In this document: positions 43,235 through 51,198 of the stretch, piece after piece
Position numbering within the stretch: position 1 is the first letter of the stretch
How the letters are laid out: each line of letters opens with the position of its first letter
Origin: Aldehydirespirator sp965116865
Lineage (GTDB): Bacteria; Actinomycetota; Acidimicrobiia; Acidimicrobiales; Aldehydirespiratoraceae
DNA length: 64,000 nt
Direction: 5' to 3'
Assembly (NCBI GenBank): GCA_965116865.1
Contig: OZ220727.1
Coordinates: 1,054,001 to 1,118,000, forward strand
Translations under genes and position numbers: made by a program
Notes under the pieces: model-generated
The model's input: the letters and a program-made list of their open reading frames with translations, nothing else
Told to the model about the DNA's origin: nothing
Databases searched by the model: none

Positions 43235-43767
43235 TCAGGCGACCGCGAAGAGCCGGCTTCCGGCGGCGGGTCGTTGGTGTCCCTTCGGCGGCGGCACCGG
43301 CGGCGGATCGGGTGCGTGTGCTGGTCCGTGGCGGGTCTGTTCGGGAGGGTGCAGGGTGTGGTTGCCGTCGGGGTTTTTGCGGATGCGCCAGTTGTGGTGG
43401 TGGATCTTCTGGTGGCAGTCCCAGCAGACGGGGATCATGTTGTCGAGTTTGGTGGATCCACCCTGAGCGACGGGTTTGATGTGGTGGATCTGGCACAGCG
43501 CGGGGTGCGCCGCGCAGTGGAAGCATCCGCCGTGGCGGGCCAGCAGGATCCGGCGCTGGGACTCGGTGGCGGTGCGGACCGAGTGCGTCCGCCAGATCGG
43601 TTTGCCGTCGCGGTCGTACACCAGGCCGGTCAGTCTGGCGTTGCACGAGAGCTCCTCCAGCACAGCCCGCGGCAGCCGGGTGCCGTCGGGCAGCTCCGCG
43701 ACGAGCCTGCCAGTGGCGCCGTCGACGTGGGCGACCACACAGATGTCCGCTACAGGCCGGCCACCTT
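43235..43767 (-). pseudogene. C-terminal half of a DUF222/HNH endonuclease (detached)
   Basis: Encodes PVADICVVAHVDGATGRLVA through the HNH domain (CQIHHIKPVAQGGSTKLDNM, CWDCHQKIHHHNWRI), then a Pro-rich tail. It is almost identical to residues about 340-514 of the intact gene at 48613. Homology begins abruptly at about 43767. The matching N-terminal half lies at 46316-47263 on the same strand, so the gene was split by about 2.5 kb of foreign sequence. Confidence 0.85.
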
Positions 43768-44021
43768 GTCAGTTCGCGTGAGGTTGTTGGCTCGTGATGC
43801 GGATCATCCGCGATCGCCGCTGCATACTCGAGTTCGAACGGCACCGGCACGCTTGTCGTGAACAGCGATGTGATGCGACTTTTGGGATCACTCTGCGTCG
43901 TGCTACCAATCTTGACCATGTCTGGCATCGCTGGATTCGTTGCCACGTAGACGTAGCCCTCGCTGGAGGCCGCTTCACCGCCGCCAGCTTGGTCTTCCGT
44001 CGTGCCGTGGTTGTCGTTCAT
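43768..44021 (-). pseudogene. GIY-YIG (T5orf172-type) nuclease relic
   Basis: Starts at an ATG and reads EGYVYVATNPAMPDMVKIGS, then SLFTTSVPVPFELEYAAAIA, the N-terminal half of a T5orf172/Mug113 GIY-YIG domain (GYVY and VKIG motifs). The frame then enters the sequence shared with the HNH gene and the domain is not completed, so it is truncated at the same junction that truncates the HNH half. Confidence 0.7.
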
Positions 44022-44132
44022 GGTCGAGTGAGATGTGAGCTACTGACCGGTGAACCGAGCCCAGGCGTGGCGTACGAACACCGACTGAGCAGAGCGCCAA
44101 CGATGACCGCATGGTGACGACAAAGGCGGCGT

Positions 44133-45083
44133 TCATGGTTTCGGGAAATCGACACGCTCGTGCAGGCATTCAGCTATGGAGGTGACCTCACTGCTCATTG
44201 TCAGGCGTTGACGCCACTGAGCGGGGATGGACTCGGCGCCGTAGTAAGCGCCGGCGATCTGGCCGAAGATTGCGCCTGTGGTGTCGGCGTCCTGGCCGAG
44301 GTTGACCACCTTGAGGGCGCCCTCCCTGAAGTCCTCGGTGTGGAAGAAGGCCCACAGGACCGCCTCCAGGGTGTCCACCACGTAGCCGGTCCCGCGGATC
44401 TCGGGGGGCTGCTTGTGCTTGAACGACCCCTCCGCGATGGCGGCGATCCTCGGGGCGAGCGGGGCCACGTCCCACAGGCCCTCGACCGGGCTGTAGTGCT
44501 CGGACAGCAGCGTCTCCTTGTCGACGCCTCGCAGCGCGCCCACCAGCAGGCCCGCGAAGTAGCGGCAGGCGTCGACCGCCTCGACGGCGCCGTGGGTGGT
44601 GCGGGAGCTGTCGGCGCTGCGGTCGATCGCCTCCCGGGCGTCGCCGGCGAAGAACATGGGCACCGGCGCCAGCCGCATCAGCGAGCCGTTGCCCGCCGAC
44701 ATCGCATCGGTCGGCCCCGAGTACGGCTCGCCGGTCCGCTCGTAGCGCACCAGGGCCCCGCGGGTGGTGCCGCCGATGTCGAAGCAGCGCCCCGTCGACG
44801 ACAGGTACCCCTGCCTGAACCACCGCAGGTAGCGCCCCATCTGGTCCACAGGGTCGAACCCGCCCGACTCCAGCAGGCTGGTGGCCAAACACAGCGCCAT
44901 CGACGTGTCGTCGGTCCACTGGCCCGCCCGCAACCCGAACGGCCCCCCGCCCACCATGTCGTCAATCGGGTCGAACGAACCCGGCGCGCTGAACTCCAGC
45001 GTCGTGCCCAGCGCGTCCCCCGCCGCCAGGCCCAGCAGACACCCCCGGAACCGGTCCCCGGTACTCACCCCGCCCACCGACAT
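44133..45083 (-). CDS. ADP-ribosylglycohydrolase family protein
   Basis: 316 residues from the ATG at 45083. The DraG/ARH fold is clear: RFRGCLLGLAAGDALGTTLE, QWTDDTSMALCLATSLLE (metal-binding Asp pair), GNGSLMRLAPVPMFFA, GYVVDTLEAVLWAFFHTEDF and NLGQDADTTGAIFGQIAGAY (second metal site). It removes ADP-ribose from protein or nucleic-acid substrates, or acts on a related small molecule; the target is unknown. It sits in the segment that splits the DUF222/HNH gene, near a PIN toxin-antitoxin pair. Confidence 0.93.
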   Translation of the reverse strand: MSVGGVSTGDRFRGCLLGLAAGDALGTTLEFSAPGSFDPIDDMVGGGPFGLRAGQWTDDTSMALCLATSLLESGGFDPVDQMGRYLRWFRQGYLSSTGRCFDIGGTTRGALVRYERTGEPYSGPTDAMSAGNGSLMRLAPVPMFFAGDAREAIDRSADSSRTTHGAVEAVDACRYFAGLLVGALRGVDKETLLSEHYSPVEGLWDVAPLAPRIAAIAEGSFKHKQPPEIRGTGYVVDTLEAVLWAFFHTEDFREGALKVVNLGQDADTTGAIFGQIAGAYYGAESIPAQWRQRLTMSSEVTSIAECLHERVDFPKP

Positions 45084-45151
45084 CGCTCCGATCCTGCGAT
45101 AACCGGCTAGTTCGGAAGGGGACGATCGAGGCGGACGGCTGCGCTCATGGG

Positions 45152-45394
45152 CTAGGCCTCCTCGCCGAGGATTGCTGCTACCCGCGGATCGAACGCTTCC
45201 TGGAACTTCTTCAAGAGATCGAGCATCCACCTCCGGATCTCGTCATGCACGTCCGGCGGGTCACCGATCGAACCGTCCCTCCTCACGTTGACGCTGGAGA
45301 AGCCCCATCCGTCGTAGCGGCGCCAGTCCCAGATGCACCGCAGCCTAGGCCGCGCCCGTCGGGAGAACTTCTTGCCGACGACCGGATCGATATC
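45152..45394 (-). pseudogene. C-terminal gene fragment downstream of the PIN toxin
   Basis: An open frame without a good start continues in the same frame directly after the toxin stop. It reads RLRCIWDWRRYDGWGFSSVN, then DEIRRWMLDLLKKFQEAFDP and RVAAILGEEA. The Trp-rich start and the helical end FxxxFDPR resemble the C-terminus of DUF4268-like proteins, but this is weak. It is probably the tail of a lost gene. Confidence 0.4.
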
Positions 45395-45790
45395 TCAGGG
45401 CGCCTCCACTGCGACGCCTTGTGCGTGGGCCGCGAGCGCGCCGAGATCCTCGGGATCGGTGCTCAGCACTATTCCGTCAGGCTCAGCTATGGCAACGAGT
45501 ACCGCGTCCACTGCCGTGATCTCTGAGGCTCGGCCAGTGCGGTCCCGAAGCCTTCCCGCTTTCCTCGCTATCTTCTCGGGCAGTTGCTCCTCGACATCGC
45601 AGCTCTTGAGGAAACGGTTCGTGACAGCATCCATCCTCTGGCAGCCCGTCAGGCACTCGACCAAGACGACCGAAGGCACAACCGGTGGCCAGATGCCATG
45701 GCGCTTCAACGATCCGATGCGAGCCGCAGAAAGGTGATCTTTGCGGGCGAGCCGGGTTACGGCTCCCGAGTCGAGAACGACTGTTGTCAT
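45395..45790 (-). CDS. PIN-domain toxin (VapC-like)
   Basis: 131 residues. PIN ribonuclease acidic residues are visible in TVVLDSGAVTRL, VPSVVLVECLTGC and EITAVDAVLVAIAE. It overlaps the stop of the preceding small gene (TGATG), the typical antitoxin-toxin coupling. VapC toxins cleave RNA, often tRNA. Confidence 0.85.
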   Translation of the reverse strand: MTTVVLDSGAVTRLARKDHLSAARIGSLKRHGIWPPVVPSVVLVECLTGCQRMDAVTNRFLKSCDVEEQLPEKIARKAGRLRDRTGRASEITAVDAVLVAIAEPDGIVLSTDPEDLGALAAHAQGVAVEAP

Positions 45791-45993
45791 CAGGCGTCGG
45801 GTGCCTTCTTGAGGTGGCGCACGATGCGGTCGGCCCAGGCCTCGGCCTCAGCCACCACCTCCGGTGGCGGCTCGCCGATCTCCTCGATCAGCTCGGCCAG
45901 GTAGCGGTCCGTCTCGCGCAGAAGCTCACGGCGGCGTTCCGAGTCGGCGCCGCGAGCGCTCCGGCCGCTTCGAGTCTCGTCAACTGCTGTCAC
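45790..45993 (-). CDS. Antitoxin partner of the PIN toxin
   Basis: 67 residues, GTG start, highly charged and helical (RRRELLRETDRYLAELIEEI, then EAEAWADRIVRHLKK). No clear DNA-binding family recognised. Its size, position and overlap with the toxin gene identify it as the antitoxin. It appears to be translated from a leaderless mRNA (next entry). Confidence 0.75.
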   Translation of the reverse strand: MTAVDETRSGRSARGADSERRRELLRETDRYLAELIEEIGEPPPEVVAEAEAWADRIVRHLKKAPDA

Positions 45994-46028
45994 ACATGAG
46001 ATAATACAACATAGATTGAAAACGTCAA
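45993..46028 (-). promoter_or_regulatory. Sigma70-type promoter of the toxin-antitoxin pair
   Basis: On the minus strand TTGACG (46028-46023) and TATTAT (46006-46001) are 16 bp apart, the best consensus promoter in the window. The expected start point lies at or within a few bases of the antitoxin GTG at 45993, implying a leaderless transcript. The next 285 bp to the right (to 46315) contain no gene I can support. Confidence 0.65.
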
Positions 46029-46315
46029 CCCTCCTAGCGGCGACGTCCAGCCAACCTTCACTTGAGTCTCGATGCGGCTATGGAGGCGTTCGAGGAGCGC
46101 GGGTTGCGAGTCTTGGCTGGCGGTGTCGAGCAGTACGATTGGCACCCACCATGACGACCGTTAGCGCTGCGACCGAACCTGGTCCTGCTGTCAGTCGCAA
46201 GGAATCACCTGGAGCACATCGCGTTCGAGCCGCTAGTGCCGTGTCGTCGAAATGGCTAGGGCAGCGCAGCAGGACCGAGACCCTGCTTGGGAGCGCTCCG
46301 GACACCCCGATTATT

Positions 46316-47263
46316 TCAGCGACGGACCACTAGTCGGGTACTGTCGTCGCCGCCGTCGTTGTTGCGGGAGCTGCCTGTTCGGGCGCCGCCGTCGCTGCTG
46401 CTGCTGCTGCGGGATCTGTCTGTTCGGGCGCCGCCGTCGCTGCTGCTGCTGCGGGAGTCGCCCGTTCCAGCTCCGCCGTCGCTGCTGCGGGAGCCGCCTG
46501 CTCGGGCGTTGCCGTCGCTGTTGTTGTGGGGGTTGTCTGTTGGGGTGTTGGTGGCGGTGAGGGCGTCGAGGGCGTCGGCCATGCATTGACCGAAATTGCG
46601 GCGGCCGGTTCCGTCGGCGGGGGCTTTCTTGTCGGCGCTGTGCATGCGGGCGGCCTGCGAGCGCAGCCGGTTGGCGACGCGTCTGCCGGTCACCGGATCG
46701 AGCTCGCCGCGGAGATGGACCATCCCGTCGTCGCCGTCCCAGACACGAACACAGCGCCGCGCCCGCGAACGGCGATGCTGGGACTCCCCGTCGTCGCCGT
46801 CGCGGTCGACCACCCACCGGCGAGCCTCTCGGGCGAACTGCTCGGGACGCATCGACACAGCCTTCGCCAACAGCTCCCCGTCGCCGTCGACAGCGCTGGC
46901 GCCGGCCGTCTCGGAAGCTTCGGCCAGCCGCCGCGCGTTCGCCGCGGACACCCGCCCCGACTCGACCGCATCACGCGCCGCGGGCGCCTCCCGCAACGCC
47001 TCGGCCGTCTTTAGGTGGCTGCGGGCCTCGCGTCGCGACAACCCGGCCGAACCGGCCAGCACTTCAGCGCCGCCGTCGCCGTGACGCTCACGGCCCGCCA
47101 CCGCCGCCGCAGCCGACACCTGCGCAGCCGACAGCGCCGCCATCGCCGACCTCGACACCGCCAACATCTCACGCAACTCCGAACACGACGCCGCGCCCGC
47201 GCCCACCAACTCCAGCATCTCGGAGGCAGCGGCCTCGGCCCGACGAGCAGCTTCGATCAACAT
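46316..47263 (-). pseudogene. N-terminal half of a DUF222/HNH endonuclease (detached)
   Basis: From the ATG at 47263 it reads MLIEAARRAEAAASEMLELV and the DUF222 domain up to GRRNFGQCMADALDALTATN, with nearly perfect identity to the intact copy at 48613. It then diverges into Ser/Asp/Gly-rich low-complexity sequence and stops at 46316 beside CAGCGACGGACCACTAG, the reverse complement of a motif seen at 5133 and 51031. The HNH half lies at 43235-43767. This copy and the intact one are in inverted orientation around a 1.3-kb spacer. Confidence 0.85.
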
Positions 47264-47732
47264 GCACACAGCATCCCACAGGGCTATGACATCCACCCCC
47301 CATGGCGACCTCCACCGGTGGATGCAAGCTAACCCGGATCCGCCGTCATCTCGGCGGCGGCGGGCGCCGCGCCCGCACGCCACGCCCGATCAAGGGCCAG
47401 CTTCTGGCCGCGGTCGAGTCAGCGGACGCGGCCCCACGTGAAGGACCGCAGCCACGTTCCCAGAGCCGAAGGCGCCGACACCTCAAAGGGCAGCACCACC
47501 CCAGCCGAGTGAGACGCCGACGGCGACTTTTCCCCCTCTTATCGCTTGACGACGCAATCCCCGGCACCGCCGAGGAGGACGTTGGCGTGGCCGTACACGG
47601 ACGCGACCTCCTATCGCTTGACGACGCAATCCGCTGCGGTGCCTGGTCGGTGGGGGTGTTGGGCCGGTCGGGGTGCTGCACGGTCGAGCACAGCGCCATG
47701 AACGCCTCGGCGGCGTCGACGGTCGCGGGCGC
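47264..47732. other. Left part of the spacer between inverted DUF222 genes; no gene supported
   Basis: No reading frame here looks real. TATCGCTTGACGACGCAATCC occurs at 47540 and 47612, exactly 72 bp apart, another member of the 72-bp-period family. Bases 47284-47310 are the inverted counterpart of the sequence just upstream of the intact gene at 48613, showing that the inverted duplication includes the 5' flanks. Confidence 0.6.
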
Positions 47733-48188
47733 GCCGTTGTCGGAGACCCCCGACAAGACGGAAATCTCGTCACTGCCGGGCAATTCGCCAGCGCGCGCGC
47801 CGTTGTCGGAGACCCCCGACAAGACGGAAATCTCGTCACTGCCGGGCAATTCGCCAGCGCGCGCCGTTGTCGGAGACCCCCGACAAGACGGAAATCTCGT
47901 CACTGCCGGGCAATTCGCCAGCGCGCGCCGTTGTCGGAGACCCCCGACAAGACGGAAATCTCGTCACTGCCGGGCAATTCGCCAGCGCGCGCCGTTGTCG
48001 GAGACCCCCGACAAGACGGAAATCTCGTCACTGCCGGGCAATTCGCCAGCGCGCGCGCCGTTGTCGGAGACCCCCGACAAGACGGAAATCTCGTCACTGC
48101 CGGGCAATTCGCCAGCGCGCGCGCCGTTGTCGGAGACCCCCGACAAGACGGAAATCTCGTCGCTGCCGGGAAGTTCGCCAGCGCCGGG
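47733..48188. repeat. 64-66-bp tandem array, 7 copies
   Basis: CCGTTGTCGGAGACCCCCGA recurs at about 47734, 47800, 47864, 47928, 47992, 48058 and 48124. Steps are 66, 64, 64, 64, 66, 66 bp; the difference is the number of GC pairs in the GCGCGC run at each junction. Because 64 is not a multiple of 3, no strand reads through in one frame. Each unit contains GTCGGAGACCCCCGAC, a near-perfect dyad (GTCGG/CCGAC), so the transcript would be a row of hairpins. Confidence 0.95.
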
Positions 48189-48362
48189 GCGGCCCTCGAC
48201 GGCGCCGACGAGGTCCTCGACTTCGAAGGCGTCACAGAACGCTGTCTGGGCGGCGGTCTCCTCGGCCGACACCAGCGCGACGATCCATCCGCGCGGCGCC
48301 GGGTCGATGACAGCAGAGCAGTTCGGCGCGGCCGCGCAGCGCCCGAAGCGGGTCACGTCCAT
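47964..48362 (-). CDS. Hypothetical protein whose 3' end runs into the repeat array
   Basis: 132-residue frame from an ATG at 48362. The first 60 residues look like a real small protein (DVTRFGRCAAAPNCSAVIDP, RGWIVALVSAEETAAQTAFC). The rest is three copies of GELPGSDEISVLSGVSDNGA encoded by the array, ending in a frame shift. No family recognised. It may be a small gene whose end was overrun by the repeat. Confidence 0.35.
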   Translation of the reverse strand: MDVTRFGRCAAAPNCSAVIDPAPRGWIVALVSAEETAAQTAFCDAFEVEDLVGAVEGRPGAGELPGSDEISVLSGVSDNGARAGELPGSDEISVLSGVSDNGARAGELPGSDEISVLSGVSDNGARWRIARQ

Positions 48363-48413
48363 CCGACCGGTCGGCGCGCGGCAACAGCCCGGGGCCCCGA
48401 ACCGACGGACGCG

Positions 48414-48515
48414 GCAGCGGCGGCGCTGGATCCGCGGGATCGCATGGTTGGTCTCGACGAGGTCGTCGAAGATGACCACGACAACGGACGGCGGCGCTGG
48501 ATCCGCGGGACCGTG
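48414..48515. repeat. 71-bp offset direct repeat
   Basis: CGGCGCTGGATCCGCGGGA occurs at 48421 and 48492, 71 bp apart, with about 30 bp shared including preceding ACGGACG. Another member of the roughly 72-bp family, upstream of the intact DUF222 gene. Confidence 0.8.
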
Positions 48516-48612
48516 TGGTTGGTGGGAGTTTTCGCGTGGAGGAATATCGAGAAATGCGTGAGGATGGGGGCTGTGGGGGGTGGATGTCATACCCCTGTGG
48601 GATGCTGTGTCC

Positions 48613-50157
48613 ATGTTGATCGAAGCCGCTCGTCGGGCCGAGGCCGCTGCCTCCGAGATGCTGGAGCTGGTGGGCGCGGGCGCGGCGTCGTGTTCGGAGT
48701 TGCGTGAGATGTTGGCGGTGTCGAGGTCGGCGATGGCGGCGCTGTCGGCTGCGCAGGTGTCGGCTGCGGCGGCGGTGGCGGGCCGTGAGCGTCACGGCGA
48801 CGGCGGCGCTGAGGTGCTGGCGGGTTCGGCCGGGTTGTCGCGGCGCGAGGCCCGCAGCCACCTAAAGACGGCCGAGGCGTTGCGGGAGGCGCCCGCGGCG
48901 CGTGATGCGGTCGAGTCGGGGCGGGTGTCCGCGGCGAACGCGCGGCGGCTGGCCGAGGCCTCCGAGACGGCCGGCGCCAGCGCTGTCGACGGCGACGGGG
49001 AGCTGTTGGCGAAGGCTGTGTCGATGCGTCCCGAGCAGTTCGCCCGAGAGGCTCGCCGGTGGGTGGTCGACCGCGACGGCGACGACGGGGAGTCCCAGCA
49101 TCGCCGTTCGCGGGCGCGGCGCTGTGTTCGTGTCTGGGACGGCGACGACGGGATGGTCCATCTCCGCGGCGAGCTCGATCCGGTGACCGGCAGACGCGTC
49201 GCCAACCGGCTGCGCTCGCAGGCCGCCCGCATGCACAGCGCCGACAAGAAGACCTCCGCCGACGGAACCGGCCGCCGCAGCTTCGGCCAGTGCATGGCCG
49301 ACGCCCTCGACGCCCTCACCGCCACCAACACCCCAACAGACAACCCCCACAACAACGACACCAGCAGCGCCCGAACAGACAGTTCCGGCAGCAGCGACGG
49401 GAGCGGCGACCGCGGCAACCAAACAAACGACTCCCACAGCGACGGCGGCAACCAAACAAACGACTCCCACAGCGACGGCGGCAACCAAACAAACGACTCC
49501 CACAGCGACGGCGGCAACCAAACAAACGACTCCCACAGCGACGGCGGCAACCAAACAAACGACTCCCACAGCGACGGCGGCGCTCGAGCAGGCGGTTCCG
49601 GCCGCAGTGTCGGGGGTGGTGGCCGGCCGATAGCGGACATCTGTGTGGTCGCCCATGTCGACGGCGCTACCGGCAGGCTCGTCGCGGAGCTGCCCGACGG
49701 CACCCGGCTGCCGCGGGCTGTGCTGGAGGAGCTCTCGTGCAACGCCAGACTGACCGGCCTGGTGTACGACCGCGACGGCAAGCCGATCTGGCGGACGCAC
49801 TCGGTCCGCACCGCCACCGAGTCCCAGCGCCAGATCCTGCTGGCCCGCCACGGCGGATGCTTCCACTGCGCAGCACACCCCGCGCTGTGCCAGATCCACC
49901 ACATCAAACCCGTCGCTCAGGGCGGATCCACCAAACTCGACAACATGACCCCCGTCTGCTGGGACTGCCACCAGAAGATCCACCACCACAACTGGCGCAT
50001 CCGCAAAAACCCCGACGGCAACCACACCCTGCACCCACCCGAACAGACCCGCCACGGACCAGCACACGCACCCGACCCGCCGCACGCGCCGGCGCCGCCG
50101 CCGACAAGCGGACACCACCGACCCGCCACCGAAAACCGGCTCTTCACGGTCGCCTGA
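48613..50157 (+). CDS. DUF222/HNH endonuclease (13E12-type repeat family), intact copy
   Basis: 514 residues from the ATG at 48613. The N-terminal helical DUF222 domain covers about 1-235. A low-complexity linker contains five copies of NQTNDSHSDGG. The C-terminal HNH nuclease domain has CFHCAAHPALCQIHHIKPVA, GGSTKLDNMTPVCWDCHQ and KIHHHNWRIRKNPDG, then a Pro-rich tail. This is a multicopy actinobacterial family (mycobacterial 13E12 repeats) often tied to mobile DNA. The gene's 3' end is copied three more times downstream with a 150-bp period. Confidence 0.92.
   Translation: MLIEAARRAEAAASEMLELVGAGAASCSELREMLAVSRSAMAALSAAQVSAAAAVAGRERHGDGGAEVLAGSAGLSRREARSHLKTAEALREAPAARDAVESGRVSAANARRLAEASETAGASAVDGDGELLAKAVSMRPEQFAREARRWVVDRDGDDGESQHRRSRARRCVRVWDGDDGMVHLRGELDPVTGRRVANRLRSQAARMHSADKKTSADGTGRRSFGQCMADALDALTATNTPTDNPHNNDTSSARTDSSGSSDGSGDRGNQTNDSHSDGGNQTNDSHSDGGNQTNDSHSDGGNQTNDSHSDGGNQTNDSHSDGGARAGGSGRSVGGGGRPIADICVVAHVDGATGRLVAELPDGTRLPRAVLEELSCNARLTGLVYDRDGKPIWRTHSVRTATESQRQILLARHGGCFHCAAHPALCQIHHIKPVAQGGSTKLDNMTPVCWDCHQKIHHHNWRIRKNPDGNHTLHPPEQTRHGPAHAPDPPHAPAPPPTSGHHRPATENRLFTVA
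49414..49578. repeat. 33-bp tandem array, 5 copies, in the HNH linker
   Basis: GGCAACCAAACAAACGACTC plus CCACAGCGACGGC repeats exactly five times and encodes an 11-residue unit. The broken copy at 46316 lacks this unit and has a different Ser-rich expansion, so the linker is where the two copies differ. Confidence 0.95.
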
Positions 50158-50625
50158 ACCTCAAACAACAGCGCGCTGCAATGCAGGACATGGCTGGGAT
50201 CAGGATCAGCGCCCCCAAACAGAACACGACCGAGATGGTCGCCGCCGCCGCCGACAAGCGGACACCACCGACCACCCGCCGGGAACCGGCTCTTCACGGT
50301 CGCCTGAACCTCAAACAACAGCGCGCTGCAATGCAGGACATGGCTGGGATCAGGATCAGCGCCCCCAAACAGAACACGACCGAGATGGTCGCCGCCGCCG
50401 CCGACAAGCGGACACCACCGACCACCCGCCGGGAACCGGCTCTTCGCAATCGCCTGAACCTCAAACAACAGCGTGCTGCAATGCAGGACATGGCTGGGAT
50501 CGGGATCAGGGCCCCCAAACAGAACACGTCCAAGATGGTCGCCGCCGCCGCCGACAAGCGGACACCACCGACCACCCGCCGGGAACCGGCTCTTCGCGGT
50601 CGCCTGAACCTCAAACAACAGCGCG
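50151..50625. repeat. 150-bp tandem array, 3 copies, derived from the HNH gene 3' end
   Basis: CGCCTGAACCTCAAACAACA occurs at 50151 (spanning the HNH stop), 50301, 50451 and 50601, exactly 150 bp apart. Units differ at only a few positions. Each repeats the segment encoding the last residues of the HNH protein (CCGGCTCTTC...CGCCTGA), so the array arose from the gene end. 150 is a multiple of 3, but the first stop codon ends translation. Confidence 0.95.
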
Positions 50626-50965
50626 CTAGTGTCCCGAGTGGGGAATGCGTTGCAGATATGCTGCGATGGTCTCGGGTTCTCGTCGGCGGTCATGCGCCAC
50701 ACGGAGGGGTGCGGGTGCTCGTTGCGGTTGTCGATCCAATTGTCGGTCCAGCCGCGGGGTCTGCGGCGCCTGTGGGGGGCCCGGCCGTTCTTGATGTAGT
50801 TGTGCGTCTCATGGACGGTCAACTGCATCAAGAACGGTCAGGGGGCGGGAGACGGTGACATGAGAGTGCTCGCCAGCCGGCCGCTGTTCACCGACCGGTG
50901 TGCCGTCAGCGTCGCCGACCACCGCAAAGACACAACCGCGAGGAACTAGCCACTCGGGACACTAG
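50626..50965. mobile_element. IS630-type relic with perfect 16-bp terminal inverted repeats
   Basis: CTAGTGTCCCGAGTGG at 50626 and its exact complement at 50950-50965 bound 340 bp. The ends sit in CTAG, matching the TA/CTAG target of IS630-family elements. The minus strand still encodes a C-terminal transposase piece (DNWIDNRNEHPHPSVWRMTA) like the IKxWNExPxPFxWTKTA end of IS630 transposases. Most of the transposase is deleted, so it is a MITE-like derivative that could be moved only in trans. It lies right after the 150-bp array. Confidence 0.75.
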
Positions 50966-51198
50966 GGCAACCCTCGCGTGGGCGTTTCCCCGAATTGTGG
51001 AGACAACGTCTGGGATTGTCACAGCTAGCGGTCCGTCGCTGAATTGATCGGGGCACCTGGAGCGCCTCCGAGCGAGGCTTCGGGCCTTCCGCGCTGCCCT
51101 AGCAATTTGGACGACACACCACTAGCGAATTAGTCAACGCTGCCGGCTCCGGGCGCCTCCAACACCGGGCTTGAGAGGTTCGAGACGGCTGTTCGCGG
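50966..51198. other. Gap between the IS630 relic and the AAA gene
   Basis: No gene. Contains GGTCCGTCGCTGAATTGA (51031), also present at 5133 and, inverted, at about 46314, followed here by sequence partly similar to the 5150-5195 region (GCGCCTCC...GGCTTCGGGCC). This may be the end of an unidentified mobile element. Confidence 0.45.

Noticed and set aside
44022..44132. A small gene upstream of the GIY-YIG relic
   Set aside because: Frames here are short, lack a ribosome site and show no recognisable motif.
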